DNA of 64,000 nucleotides, taken from contig NZ_RJPT01000001.1 of assembly GCF_003943515.1 (NCBI RefSeq), positions 157,693-221,692 on the forward strand, in the 5' to 3' direction. Under the pieces are notes generated by a model. That model searched no databases. It was not told the DNA's origin and saw only the letters and a list, made by a program, of their open reading frames with translations. Within the stretch, counting starts at the first letter, position 1. Each line of letters starts with the position of its first letter. Origin of the DNA: Streptococcus cristatus (lineage in GTDB: Bacteria > Bacillota > Bacilli > Lactobacillales > Streptococcaceae). Of the stretch, positions 1 through 9,926 are shown in pieces. Position numbers and translations under genes: made by a program.

Positions 1-2
1 CC

Positions 3-323
3 TTTAATTTAGTCTGGGAAAAGGAAATGAATTTGTTGGAGGAGGTTAGTTCCCATAGGTTTAGACAATTATCAGATATTAGTCATTATGTCATGTCTCA
101 CTGGAATGTGGAATCAGGTAAGTTTATGCCTCAATCGATTCATTTTGGGAAGTACTTTGATATTTGGGAAGTTGAACAAATACAGCAAGCTATTCAAAAT
201 GAGAAATACAAAATTATTTGTATCAACGATACGGATGAAGATGGGAAATTTTCTGAATATGATCAAAAAATACATCAAGCATTTCAATCTAAATTCCCTG
301 ATAAATCAAGTTTTGAATTGTAA
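3..323 (+). CDS. C-terminal part of a Stealth-family polysaccharide phosphotransferase (5' end outside the window)
   Basis: The reading frame is already open at base 3, so the ATG at 27 is probably internal and only the last ~107 residues are visible. The segment with SSHRFR, then an aromatic-rich stretch (HYVMSHWNVESG) and ICINDT resembles the conserved C-terminal regions of Stealth proteins, which transfer sugar-1-phosphate in capsule and streptococcal receptor polysaccharide synthesis (WefC/WefF type). Location directly before wzx and glf supports this. It would act at the cytoplasmic membrane face. The acceptor and sugar cannot be inferred. The catalytic N-terminal regions lie outside the window, so activity cannot be judged. 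Confidence 0.6.
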   Translation, partial: FNLVWEKEMNLLEEVSSHRFRQLSDISHYVMSHWNVESGKFMPQSIHFGKYFDIWEVEQIQQAIQNEKYKIICINDTDEDGKFSEYDQKIHQAFQSKFPDKSSFEL

Positions 324-363
324 ATTTGCAGATTAATAAAAATATGTTTAGAAGTAAAAAATA

Positions 364-1776
364 ATGAAAGTTCTAAAAAATTACGCATATAATCTCTCAT
401 ATCAATTATTGGTTATTATTCTACCAATAATAACCACACCTTATGTTACTAGAGTCTTTAGCTCAGATGATTTGGGGATATATGGCTATTTTAATTCTAT
501 TGTTACCTATTTCATCTTGTTAGCGACTTTAGGGGTTGCTAACTATGGGACTAAGGAGATTTCAGGTAACCGAAAGGAAATCAAAAAAAATTTCTGGGGT
601 ATATATACCCTACAATTTGGTGCAGCATTATTATCGATTCTCTTATATATTCTCTTGTGCATGGGGATCTCTACAATGCAAAATCCAGTGGCGTATATAT
701 TGGGATTGAGTTTGGTTTCTAAAGGCCTAGATATTTCATGGCTATTTCAAGGGTTAGAAGATTTTCGTAAGATTACGGCAAGGAATATCACAGTGAAGCT
801 TGTTGGTGTAAGTGCTATTTTCTTGTTTATAAAATCAGCTAGTGATTTATATTTGTATGTTTTTCTTCTAACAGCATTTGAATTGTTAGGTCAGTTAAGT
901 ATGTGGGTCCCAGCCCGTGAATTTATTGGAAAACCACATTTTGATTTAGGATACGCCAAACATCATTTGAAGCCTATTATTTTGCTATTCTTACCGCAGA
1001 TTGCCATCTCGCTTTATGTTACTTTGGATCGTACGATGTTAGGAGCGCTAGCTTCTACGAGAGATGTGGGAATTTATGATCAAGCATTGAAATTGGTGAA
1101 TATTTTATTGACCTTAGTAACTTCACTAGGGAGTGTCATGTTGCCACGAGTATCTAGTCTATTATCAAAGGGTGATCATAAAGCTGTGAACAAGATGCAT
1201 GAGCTAGCTTTCTTGATTTATAATTTAGTTATTTTTCCAATTATAGCTGGAATCTTAATTGTTAATGATGATTTTGTTCAATTTTTCCTTGGGAAGGACT
1301 TTCAAGATGCACGCTATGCAATTTCTATTATGATTTTCCGCATGTTCTTTATCGGTTGGACCAATATTATGGGAATTCAAATTTTGATTCCACACAATAA
1401 AAATAAGGAATTTATGGTTTCAACAACTGTGCCTGCAATTCTCAGTGTTGGTTTGAATTTGTTATTTCTTCCTAAACTTGGTTATGTAGGAGCAGCAATA
1501 GTTTCAGTCTTGACAGAGTCTCTTGTATGGGGAATCCAATTGTTTTTCACCCGCGTATATCTCAAAGAAGTTCCTATTATTGGATCTATGGCCAAAATTA
1601 TCCTAGCATCAGCTATTATGTATGGCATTTTGCTGGGTTCAAAAACATTCATACACTTTTCGCCGACTATAAATGTTCTAGCATTTGCAGTGCTTGGTGG
1701 AATCATTTATCTTTTTACAATTCTATCTATGAAAGTAATAGATGTGAAAGAATTAAAACAAATCATTAAAAAATAA
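364..1776 (+). CDS. wzx: Wzx-type polysaccharide repeat-unit flippase
   Basis: A 470-residue, very hydrophobic protein with about 12-14 predicted membrane segments, the usual size for MOP-superfamily Wzx flippases. The N-terminus (NYAYNLSYQLLVIILPIITTPYVTRVF) is typical: short basic start, then a first helix ending in a TPY-R motif. Members move undecaprenyl-diphosphate-linked repeat units across the membrane before Wzy polymerisation. It sits 40 bp after the Stealth-type gene and its stop region abuts glf, consistent with one polysaccharide operon. Substrate specificity cannot be read from sequence, but glf next door suggests a galactofuranose-containing unit. Confidence 0.9.
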   Translation: MKVLKNYAYNLSYQLLVIILPIITTPYVTRVFSSDDLGIYGYFNSIVTYFILLATLGVANYGTKEISGNRKEIKKNFWGIYTLQFGAALLSILLYILLCMGISTMQNPVAYILGLSLVSKGLDISWLFQGLEDFRKITARNITVKLVGVSAIFLFIKSASDLYLYVFLLTAFELLGQLSMWVPAREFIGKPHFDLGYAKHHLKPIILLFLPQIAISLYVTLDRTMLGALASTRDVGIYDQALKLVNILLTLVTSLGSVMLPRVSSLLSKGDHKAVNKMHELAFLIYNLVIFPIIAGILIVNDDFVQFFLGKDFQDARYAISIMIFRMFFIGWTNIMGIQILIPHNKNKEFMVSTTVPAILSVGLNLLFLPKLGYVGAAIVSVLTESLVWGIQLFFTRVYLKEVPIIGSMAKIILASAIMYGILLGSKTFIHFSPTINVLAFAVLGGIIYLFTILSMKVIDVKELKQIIKK

Positions 1777-1787
1777 TGGAGTTAACT

Positions 1788-2888
1788 ATGTACGATTATC
1801 TTATTGTCGGAGCTGGTTTGTCTGGAGCAATCTTCGCATACGAGGCTACAAAACGTGGTAAAAAAGTAAAAGTGATTGATAAACGCGATCATATTGGTGG
1901 AAATATCTACTGTGAAAATATAGAAGGTATTAATGTCCATAAATATGGTGCCCATATCTTCCATACTTCTAATAAAAAAGTTTGGGACTATGTCAATCAA
2001 TTCGCTGAGTTTAATAACTATATCAACTCACCTGTCGCAAACTATAAAGGAAGTCTCTATAACCTTCCTTTCAATATGAATACCTTCTATGCTATGTGGG
2101 GGACAAAAACTCCACAGGAAGTGAAAGATAAAATTGCTGAGCAGACAGCTGATATGAAGGATGTTGAGCCGAAAAATCTGGAAGAACAAGCTATCAAGCT
2201 GATTGGTCCGGATATCTATGAAAAATTGATCAAGGGCTATACTGAAAAGCAGTGGGGTCGCTCAGCGACAGAACTGCCTCCATTTATCATTAAACGCCTT
2301 CCAGTTCGTCTAACATTTGATAATAACTATTTTAATGACCGTTATCAAGGGATTCCTATTGGTGGTTATAATGTGATTATCGAAAACATGCTGAAAGATG
2401 TAGAAGTTGAACTTGGAGTAGATTTCTTTGCTCATCGAGAAGAGTTGGAAGCATCTGCTAACAAAGTTGTCTTCACAGGAATGATCGACCAATATTTTGA
2501 CTACAAACACGGAGAGTTAGAATACCGTAGCCTTCGATTTGAACATGAGACTTTGGACGAGGAAAATTATCAAGGGAATGCTGTAGTGAACTATACAGAG
2601 CGTGAGATTCCTTATACTCGTATTATCGAACATAAGCATTTTGAATATGGAACGCAGCCAAAGACAGTTATCACGCGTGAATATCCGGCTGACTGGAAAC
2701 GTGGGGATGAACCCTACTATCCGATTAACGATGAGAAAAATAATGCGATGTTTGCTAAGTACCAAGAGGAAGCTTCAAAGAATGATAAGGTTATCTTCTG
2801 TGGGCGTTTAGCGGACTATAAATATTATGATATGCATGTGGTTATTGAACGAGCCCTTAATGTAGTAGAAGAAGAGTTAGGTAGCTAA
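1788..2888 (+). CDS. glf: UDP-galactopyranose mutase
   Basis: Converts UDP-galactopyranose to UDP-galactofuranose in the cytoplasm, supplying Galf for the surface polysaccharide. The N-terminus YDYLIVGAGLSGAIFA is the FAD-binding Rossmann motif (GxGxxG), followed by KYGAHIFHTS and the C-terminal GRLADYKYYDMH typical of Glf; 366 residues is the normal length. An ATG at 1776 overlaps the wzx stop, but GGAG at 1779-1782 is correctly spaced only for the ATG at 1788, and Glf proteins normally begin MYDYLIVG, so 1788 is chosen. Operon with wzx. A terminator-like hairpin follows at 2903. Confidence 0.95.
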   Translation: MYDYLIVGAGLSGAIFAYEATKRGKKVKVIDKRDHIGGNIYCENIEGINVHKYGAHIFHTSNKKVWDYVNQFAEFNNYINSPVANYKGSLYNLPFNMNTFYAMWGTKTPQEVKDKIAEQTADMKDVEPKNLEEQAIKLIGPDIYEKLIKGYTEKQWGRSATELPPFIIKRLPVRLTFDNNYFNDRYQGIPIGGYNVIIENMLKDVEVELGVDFFAHREELEASANKVVFTGMIDQYFDYKHGELEYRSLRFEHETLDEENYQGNAVVNYTEREIPYTRIIEHKHFEYGTQPKTVITREYPADWKRGDEPYYPINDEKNNAMFAKYQEEASKNDKVIFCGRLADYKYYDMHVVIERALNVVEEELGS

Positions 2889-2902
2889 AGATTTGATGTT
2901 AG

Positions 2903-2935
2903 AATGAGGAAATACTTCTTTTCCTCATTTTATTA
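2903..2935 (+). terminator. Intrinsic terminator after glf
   Basis: AATGAGGAAA (2903-2912) pairs with TTTCCTCATT (2920-2929) across a short loop and runs into TTATT. It lies between glf and the acyltransferase, so it may attenuate rather than end the operon. Confidence 0.6.
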
Positions 2936-2960
2936 ATCTTAATAGGAGATAGAGAAAGAA

Positions 2961-4004
2961 ATGAATGCTTACAGTCAACAGAATCCTAAACGTATCGAAT
3001 GGATAGATTTTGGGAAAGGTTTAACAGTTTTAATGGTTGTCTTTGGCCATGTTGTTTTAGGATTGTTTGAATCTAAACGATTTGAGGATAGCAATCAATG
3101 GTTATTATTTGTGACGCAGATTTTTTATTTGTTCCATATTCCGGTATTCTATGCCTTGTCAGGATTTTTCTTTAAACCAGTTGCGGACTTGAAGAGCTAT
3201 GTGAAATTTGTAAAACAAAAAACAATTATCTTAGGAATTCCGTATTTGTTTTATTCAATTGTACAGTTTATCCTTCAAAAAATAGGTGGTGCAACGGTAA
3301 GAAATGCAGCTTCTTTTTGGGATTTAGTAAATATCTATCAAACACCACTTGGTGTATCCTGGTATCTCTATGTTCTTTGGTGGATTTACCTAGTCGTTGC
3401 CTTCCTTTCTATTTGGATAAAATCCTACCGTCATTTATTTATCATTAGCATTGTTGCTTATTTTATTTCTATTTTTACACCTGTAAATATCTATGTGGTG
3501 CAGAAAATTTTACTCTGGGCTTTCTTCTTTTTATTAGGTTCTTGGCTTAAACACTCGGGTATTTGGAAGCGGCTAGCAAATAGATGGAAATCGATTAGTT
3601 GTGTGACACTTGTCGCCATAACAGTATTTTTAACTTATTGGCAGTTATCTGCACCTACCTTCTATATTTCATATGACAGACCTGGATTAAATGGACTCAT
3701 TTTTCCAGTGTCTGTAATTCTAGCCATGGCTTCTTATCCGATTTTGAATACGGTAAAAGGTTTTGGCGAATATTTCCGAAAGATATGAAAAGATAGTTTA
3801 GTAATTTATCTGTTACATGCCCCAATAGTTTCTGTAACTAGAATAACTTTATTGAAGTTAGGTGTTGGGAATGTCTTCCTTCATGTAATTTTGGGACTCT
3901 TAATGGGTTGGTTTGGTTCGATTATCATACTTTATGTAGCTAAAAAAATACCTTATGGAGATTTTGTATTTTACCCAATGAAATATTTAAAAAAACAAAA
4001 ATAG
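2961..4004 (+). pseudogene. Acyltransferase-3 family membrane protein interrupted by an in-frame TGA
   Basis: Residues 1-275 match the integral-membrane acyltransferase-3 (OafA/WecH-type) pattern: RIEWIDFGKGLTVLMVVFGHV at the start with the expected histidine, then many membrane helices. These enzymes O-acetylate surface polysaccharides. Translation stops at TGA 3786-3788, but the same frame continues without shift for 71 codons to TAG at 4002-4004 and reads KDSLVIYLLHAPIVSV, the usual last-helix motif (normally ...GKNSLxIYLLHxP). The TGA stands where a glycine codon GGA is expected, so a single G-to-T change explains it. Full length would be 347 residues. Either a recent pseudogene or a sequencing error. 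Start codon follows AGGAG at 2945-2949. Confidence 0.8.
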
Positions 4005-4019
4005 AGAATAATGTAGTGT

Positions 4020-5240
4020 AATATAGATTCTGTCAATAATTTTGCGTAAACACTTAAGTAGAGCTGAGGAATGTTAATTAATAGGCTTTCCAGCGTGCCA
4101 GAACATTGCCCAATTCCTCTATATATTCGATATTCGTTAACTTTGCCTGAATTGTAATCTTCAAACAAGGTCACCAAATAATGCTCCAGAGTTTTCTCAT
4201 TAGGGGAAAATCTTCTTCATTTGGTATTTGATTTCCTTGTTGAGTGATTCAATGAGATTGGTTGAGTAGATACTAAACCAAATCTGATGGGGCAACTGAT
4301 AAAGAGTTAAAAGAACGTCCATTAACTCTAGATTCTCCCTTGCTTTCCCGTATTTGGGTTTCCATTCGATGATAAAGGTATCTAGGGCTTATTCTGCCTC
4401 TTTCGGCGTATTCAAACGATAAATCCTCTTATACTGTATCAGAATAACTGCTTTATCGGTTCGTTTCACTTTACTAGCTAGATTGCGGCTGACATGAATC
4501 AACCGATACTGTTACTTGGCTAATGGATAGGCCTTCCTATAATCTGGTCAAGTCCCTTAAATCCATTTATCGCCACAGGGGAAACTAGCTGGCTCCCGTA
4601 TTTGTGAATCTTATCCAGAAGATCTGACTAAGAAGCATTGTTTTTATTTGGGGCAATCTCGTAACCTAGAATAGTTTTCGGTCCTTATGGTGTGGTTACA
4701 AGTGCCATCTTTACTGATATTTTCTCGTCTTAATGGAAGGTAAGTTCCGTCAAGAAATAAGACAGATAATTAGCTTCTAATGTTCGGTCATGAAAAACAG
4801 CCACATTCTCCTTAGTTGCTTTTGAGATGTTGGAAATTGTGGTTGGACTATAGTGATGACCGTACATGCGCTTTAGGATATCGCTGATCTCCCGAGTCGT
4901 TATCCCTATCTGATAAAGTTTAATAATTATATTTTATAAATAATCATCAGGCTGTCCATAAGCTGGTATTAAAGCTGGACTAAAATTCCCATTTCGATCT
5001 CTAGGGATGGTCAGATGAATCTTGCCATATTTAGTTTTAAAATTTTTTTGAATAAGCTCCATTACGACTGCTACCGATATTATAAACTTCTCATCATAAA
5101 GTTCATATCTCAAAAGGTGGATGATTCTGCTTGAAGTAGATCATTCATAGCTGTTTCAATGGAAGAACGGAAAAATTCGTTGATATTTTGTTTTTGGGCT
5201 AGGGAGTGAAGCGACTCTGTGGTAAACGGGGACATAGGAA
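4020..5240 (-). mobile_element. Decayed IS256-family (mutator-type) transposase remnant
   Basis: Read on the minus strand, three-frame translation recovers most of a mutator-type transposase with several stops and frameshifts. Recognisable blocks in order: FKTKYGKIHLTIPRDRNGNF, then ITTREISDILKRMYGHHYSP, KTILGYEIAPNKNNAS, NGFKGLDQIIGRPIPLA, YRLIHVSRNLASKVKR and NLIESLNKEIKYQMKK. These are the landmarks of IS256 transposases (PF00872). It cannot be functional. Possible terminal-repeat sequence lies near 4025-4055 but the far end is unclear, so the boundaries are approximate. Confidence 0.8.
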
Positions 5241-5324
5241 TAAATTTCTTTCTAGTAATATTTCACTATTTTACTATAACGGATTTATTCCTTTTTACCC
5301 TATTGTACTATATGAATAAATAAG

Positions 5325-5352
5325 TTGAAAAGAATCAAAAAAATGATATAAT
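5325..5352 (+). promoter_or_regulatory. Promoter of the LPTTG surface-protein gene
   Basis: TTGAAA at 5325-5330, a 16-bp spacer, and an extended -10 TGATATAAT with TATAAT at 5347-5352. AGGAGA at 5379-5384 is the ribosome-binding site for the ATG at 5395. The promoter lies just outside the IS256 remnant. Confidence 0.75.
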
Positions 5353-5394
5353 TAATATTGATTATACATAAAATTTCTAGGAGACTATAAACTA

Positions 5395-8199
5395 ATGGAT
5401 AAAAAAATTAAAACAGCATTGGTGTCAACTGCGGCGGCTTTTATGGCATTATCTGCTCAACAAGTAAGTGCAGATGAAACAAGCAATCAACCAGTTGGTA
5501 ACGAGGCTACTGAATCAGAATCTCTGAAGCAAGTTACTGATACGCAAGTTTCAGATGCTGAGAAAAAAGTAACAGAGACTAAAGAAATAATCGAGCAAAA
5601 AGAAATTAGCTTAAAGCAGGCAGAAGCTGATGCAAAACAAGCGATAGAGAATGAAAAAGCTGCGGCGGAGATAGCAAAAGAAGCAACTCCAGCAAACATC
5701 CAAAAAGCTAAAGTTGATGCTACGAAAGCTAGTATTGATACTGATATCGCTAAGGCTGATATAAATGCAAAAAAAGCTACTCGAGATGCTCTTGCTAAAG
5801 ATGTAGCAACAAAACAATCAGAAATCGAAAAAGCGAATGCAGATGTACAAGCTGCTACTAAAAAAGTACAAGACTTAGAAAATGGAGTTCCTTCTCTAGT
5901 TGCAGCTGAAGAGGCTAAAGCAAAAGCTGCTATTGAAAGAGCAAAAGCTGAAAAAGCAAAAGAAGCTGCGGAGAAAGCAAAAGATACAGCTAAAGCAGCT
6001 GATGAAGCTGCAGCTAAGAATCTGGCTGTTAAAGAAAACGATTTAACTATAAAAAAACAAGCTTTAGCAGAAAAAGAAAAAGCACTTAAAGATCTTGGAG
6101 AAGCTCCACAAGGATACGATTTCTCTGATGTTAAATTTAACTTAGGAGCTGATTTTGCAGCTGCATTAAACGAACGTGCTAAATTAATGGGTGAAAATGA
6201 TCCAAATAACACTGGTGATGGACGTGCCAACGAACTTAGCACAAGAAATCAAGCTGAAGTAACTGCTAATGCTGAAAAATTAAAACAATTAGCAAAAACT
6301 AATATGGCTAAAAATACCTACACTAATACAACTGACAAACGTGAAGTTGATATTTGGAACTTAACAGCTGATCAAAAGAGAGAGATTAACTTATTCGGTC
6401 TTCACATTGTTAACCAAATCCGCGAACAACTAGGAAATCCTAAAGTTAAAACAACTGTAGGTATGGAAAAATTCGCAAATGAAGCTGCTGATGCACGTAA
6501 CAAAAAATATGCAAAAGTTACAGAAACTTACGCTAAACCTGACTACGATAGAATTAATGCTGCAGCAAAAGCAAATGGTTTGTCGTACAAAACTGGTGAG
6601 AATCAAAACCAAAGTGATATAATTTTTGCAAATGCAAAAACATTCCAAAAAACAGAAGATAGTGAAGTATTCAAATCTGCTCAAAATCTAAATACTTTAA
6701 TGCAAAATAGTACACGTAGACCTAAAATGACAATGGGTCAATTAAAAGAATACATCTTCGAAGCATATAATAGTAAAATGTTCACTAATAACGAAGACTA
6801 TACAGGGGCAAATTCTCACCGTGCATGGGAAAATGCTTTATCTATTGGTGGAAGCATTGCATTCCGTAAAGATGGAAAAGGAAACAAATTAGGACGCAAA
6901 GCTTCTGAGTACAATGCAACAAGTGTAACTGCATCTGTTAGATTCAATCCAAACCCGTATGTAAATCAACGGAAAGAGTACAGATACTTCACTAATCTTG
7001 AAATCTTCGTTCACAATTTCCAAACAGCTGGAGAGAACAAAGCTGTAGGACAAGAAAGAAATAGTATTGTAACTGATCCTAGTAAATTCGATGCGACTGA
7101 AATTAAAAATGATCCAACAGCTGCAAAAGAATATAGTGCGAAAAAGCAAGCAGCTGAAAAAGCAGTTAATGATGCTAAAGCTGATGTTACTAAAGCACAA
7201 AACAACTTAGAGACTGCGAAGCAATACAAGGCACAGTTACCAGCTGCTGAAAAAGCTCTTACTGATGCAACTAATAAACTTACAGTTGCTGAAAAAGCTC
7301 TTACTGACGCTGAAGCTAAATTAAACAACTTACGTCAAGATGCGACTAATAGAGCTGACGAGCTTAATAAGGCTAAAGCAGCGTTAGCAACTGCTAAGCA
7401 GGCTGCTGAAAAAGCGAAGACGACTCTTACAGTTGCTCAAACTAAATTAGCTAAAGCTGAAAAAGATGTTCAGGCTACTGCATCTCTAGTGATGACTAAA
7501 GTAGCTGCTAAAGATCAAGCAGAAGAATTAGTACGTTCTCTTGAAAATGCAGCAAAAGAATTGGAACTTGCTAAAGTAGCTAAAAAAAATGCGGATGCCA
7601 AGGTTGAAGAACTTCATAAATCCTTAGCTGAGAAACAAACTGAGCTAGTTAAATTCGAAGAAGAGTATAAAAAACTTCTAAAACAATATATTTCTACTTT
7701 GACTCAACCTGAAAATCCTGAATTAAATTTTTATGAAGAAGTTAAAGAAGAAGACATCAAGTTTAATATTGTGGAAGAATTAGACCCATCACTTAAAGAA
7801 GGCGAGCGTGTTGTTAAACTTAAAGGTATAAATGGTCGTAAAAAAGTTAAGACTATAGTCTTTAAATCTTCTGGAGAAGAAGTTGGTCGTATAGTTGATA
7901 GTGAAGAGGTATTAGAGAAACCTGTTGACGAAATCATTCTGGTAGGTACCAAGAAAGAGAATTTACCAGTTCAACCAGTTGTTCCTAGAGATGATATTAA
8001 AGGCAAAACTAATCAAGCAGTTTCAAAATCTCAAGTAGTTTATATGGCACCGAAAGTAAATCAACTGGCTGTTAATAAAGGGAGCAACCAAAAACTTCCT
8101 ACGACAGGTATGAAAAATTCAAAATTATCAATTGTATTTGCGATTATTGCAGCAACTACTTCTTTAGGATTAATAGCAAGAAAAAAAGAAGAAAAATGA
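5395..8199 (+). CDS. LPXTG-anchored surface protein, SEC10/PgrA-like, with long coiled coils and a G5 domain
   Basis: A 934-residue secreted wall protein. Residues 1-27 are a signal peptide ending VSA. Residues ~45-235 are Ala/Lys/Glu-rich coiled coil. Residues ~335-545 form a globular part (HIVNQIREQLGNPKV ... SHRAWENALSIGG) resembling the SEC10/PgrA surface-exclusion/adhesin domain with a CAP-like look. Residues ~575-760 are a second alanine-rich coiled coil, and ~790-855 (EGERVVKLKGINGRKKVKTI) look like a G5 domain. The C-terminus has LPTTG at 901-905, a hydrophobic helix and RKKEEK, so sortase A should anchor it. Likely role: adhesion or aggregation (inference). AT-rich, in its own transcription unit, and flanked by IS remnants on both sides, which suggests horizontal acquisition. 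Confidence 0.85.
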   Translation: MDKKIKTALVSTAAAFMALSAQQVSADETSNQPVGNEATESESLKQVTDTQVSDAEKKVTETKEIIEQKEISLKQAEADAKQAIENEKAAAEIAKEATPANIQKAKVDATKASIDTDIAKADINAKKATRDALAKDVATKQSEIEKANADVQAATKKVQDLENGVPSLVAAEEAKAKAAIERAKAEKAKEAAEKAKDTAKAADEAAAKNLAVKENDLTIKKQALAEKEKALKDLGEAPQGYDFSDVKFNLGADFAAALNERAKLMGENDPNNTGDGRANELSTRNQAEVTANAEKLKQLAKTNMAKNTYTNTTDKREVDIWNLTADQKREINLFGLHIVNQIREQLGNPKVKTTVGMEKFANEAADARNKKYAKVTETYAKPDYDRINAAAKANGLSYKTGENQNQSDIIFANAKTFQKTEDSEVFKSAQNLNTLMQNSTRRPKMTMGQLKEYIFEAYNSKMFTNNEDYTGANSHRAWENALSIGGSIAFRKDGKGNKLGRKASEYNATSVTASVRFNPNPYVNQRKEYRYFTNLEIFVHNFQTAGENKAVGQERNSIVTDPSKFDATEIKNDPTAAKEYSAKKQAAEKAVNDAKADVTKAQNNLETAKQYKAQLPAAEKALTDATNKLTVAEKALTDAEAKLNNLRQDATNRADELNKAKAALATAKQAAEKAKTTLTVAQTKLAKAEKDVQATASLVMTKVAAKDQAEELVRSLENAAKELELAKVAKKNADAKVEELHKSLAEKQTELVKFEEEYKKLLKQYISTLTQPENPELNFYEEVKEEDIKFNIVEELDPSLKEGERVVKLKGINGRKKVKTIVFKSSGEEVGRIVDSEEVLEKPVDEIILVGTKKENLPVQPVVPRDDIKGKTNQAVSKSQVVYMAPKVNQLAVNKGSNQKLPTTGMKNSKLSIVFAIIAATTSLGLIARKKEEK

Positions 8200-8206
8200 T
8201 TTTTGT

Positions 8207-8800
8207 GGCTCTTTGTCAACTGTAGTGGGTTGAAGTCAGCTAAGCTCGAGAAAGGACAAATTTCGTCCTTTCTTTTTTGATGTTTAGAGCGATAAAAATA
8301 CGCTTTTTGAAATTTTCAAAGTTCCGAAAACCCAAGGCATTGCGTTTGATGAGTTTAATGAGATTATTGGTTGCTTCTAGTTTGGCGTTGGAAAGGGCGT
8401 TGATAATTTTATCTTTGTTCTTAAGAAAAGTCTTAAAAACAGTTTGAAAGATAGGATTTATACAAGAAATTGTATCTTCAATGAGTCCAAAGAAATGTTC
8501 AGATTGTTTCTCTTGAAAATGAAAAAGCAAGAGTTGGTAGATTTCATAATGTTCTCTGAATTCTTGAGAGTAAGAGAGCAGCTTTTCCAGAATCTCTTTG
8601 TTGGTCAAATGCGTACGAAAAGTCGGACGATAAAAGCGTTTATGACTTAGTTTGCGACTATCTTGTTGGATGAGTTTCCAGTAGCGTTTCAGTGCCTTAT
8701 ACTCGTGCGATTTTCGATCCAATTGATTCATGATTTGAACACGAACACGGCTCATAGCACGGCTGAGATGTTGTTGAAAAGGCAACAGTTTGCTGTACAA
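8207..8800 (-). mobile_element. ISL3-family insertion-sequence remnant (C-terminal part of transposase and one end)
   Basis: The minus-strand frame 8800-8240 encodes 186 residues (QHLSRAMSRVRVQIMNQLD ... RNALGFRNFENFKKRIFIAL) matching the C-terminal half of ISL3-type transposases (IS1167/IS1193 style, normally about 420 residues). The N-terminal catalytic part is missing. The end next to the surface gene begins GGCTCTTTGTCAACTGTAG at 8207, typical of ISL3-type terminal repeats, only 7 bp after the LPTTG gene's stop codon. No matching second end was seen near 8800, so the copy is truncated. Confidence 0.85.
8250..8278 (+). terminator. Intrinsic terminator supplied by the IS end
   Basis: GAAAGGAC (8250-8257), a 7-nt loop and GTCCTTTC (8265-8272) are followed by TTTTTT. 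It lies inside the transposase C-terminal codons on the other strand, but on the plus strand it is correctly placed to end transcription of the surface-protein gene. Confidence 0.6.
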
Positions 8801-8879
8801 AATTTATAAAGTGTATTGATTTAACTCATTAACCTCATTGTCATGGGTGTTTGATAATTAAGATTGTCATGAAACCGGT

Positions 8880-9800
8880 GAATATTTCACTAGTGGACAT
8901 AATTTCTTGTCTTAATTAATAGTTAATTATTTTTAAGCTTGAATACTCTCTTGATTGAGTAATTCAAGCTTGAAAGCATGTTAAGTACTTGCAGCTAAAG
9001 CATTGTCGTAGGGACAATCAGATTGGTTCAGTGAATGAGCAATATTGAAAGATTGAAGTATTTCATCAATTGAAGCATTGTCAAACTCTTTTGTCCTACC
9101 AGAATTAAAGAGATAGACCTCAGTTAAAGCATAAGGAATGCTCCGTAAAGCTTCTTTGATTAAGTCATTTGTCTTGGGCTAGCCATCGGATAACTCTATA
9201 ATTTCTAGGTTATAGAGATAGATGATAAAATAGACATAGATTCAACGTATCCCAACTCGGACATAAGTCAAATCAGTTACCAACACTTCTAAGGACTTGT
9301 AGTTGTCGAATTCTCTGTCTACATGATTGGAGCTGGAGTTTCATTTTTTCTTTTTTAATGGGTGTTGAAACTTGCTTTCTGATACGCTTAGATCAAGTTT
9401 AATCTCTTCATGATTCGATGGATTAGACGTCGTGAAAGCTAAATTTCTTGTTTTTTAGGAATCTACACATGGTAGAAATGCTGTATCATCCTTGTTAGCA
9501 GTTATTTTTCTCCTTTTTGCCAACATCACTGTTGCTTGTTTTTAGGATATCAATCTGCATTTTAAGTTCTTTATTACCCTTTCTATGAGTAATGAATTCT
9601 CACTGTTCATCCGTAAAATTATTAATAGTTTTAAATGAATTAGTAGTTCTGGCTTGTTTGACTCAATTATAGAAAGTTAAAGGGGTAAGATCATATTCCA
9701 TAATAACGTTACTATCCTTTTTCCCAGTAGTATAAAGGGAAATGATCTATTGTTTGAAGTCATCTGCAAAAATGCGACGTGGTTTTCTAAACATAAAATT
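8880..9800 (-). mobile_element. Decayed IS3-family element (orfA and orfB remnants)
   Basis: Minus-strand translation shows a degenerate orfA near 9800-9520 (MFRKPRRIFADDFKQ ... GNKELKMQIDILK) and an orfB integrase core near 9320-8895 (SLEVLVTDLTYVRVG, then GRTKEFDNASIDEILQSF and CPYDNALAAST). DLTYV and the later EFDN/CPYDNA blocks match the DDE region of IS3/IS150-type transposases. Several in-frame stops and a missing catalytic block show it is dead. Bases 8801-8879 between this and the ISL3 remnant hold nothing recognised. Confidence 0.75.
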
Positions 9801-9926
9801 TTCTTATTCCTTTAATGTAGAACCCTTTATAATTTTTGTTTAGTTTAGTGTAAACTATTCAAGTTGAGTTCTAAATTTAGAGTATTAAATCGTAAATGAT
9901 TATCAAAGGCTTACCCCCTAACCCCC

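Noticed and set aside
3971-4177. 68-residue minus-strand protein
   Set aside because: It is the C-terminal scrap of the decayed IS256-type transposase, not an independent gene.
5487-6242. 251-codon minus-strand frame inside the surface-protein gene
   Set aside because: Serine/alanine-rich shadow of the Lys/Ala coiled-coil codons on the other strand; no start signals.
5395-8199. CRISPR-like or tandem DNA repeats in the alanine-rich coding region
   Set aside because: The repetition is coiled-coil heptad composition, not spaced identical repeats; no CRISPR array was seen in the window.
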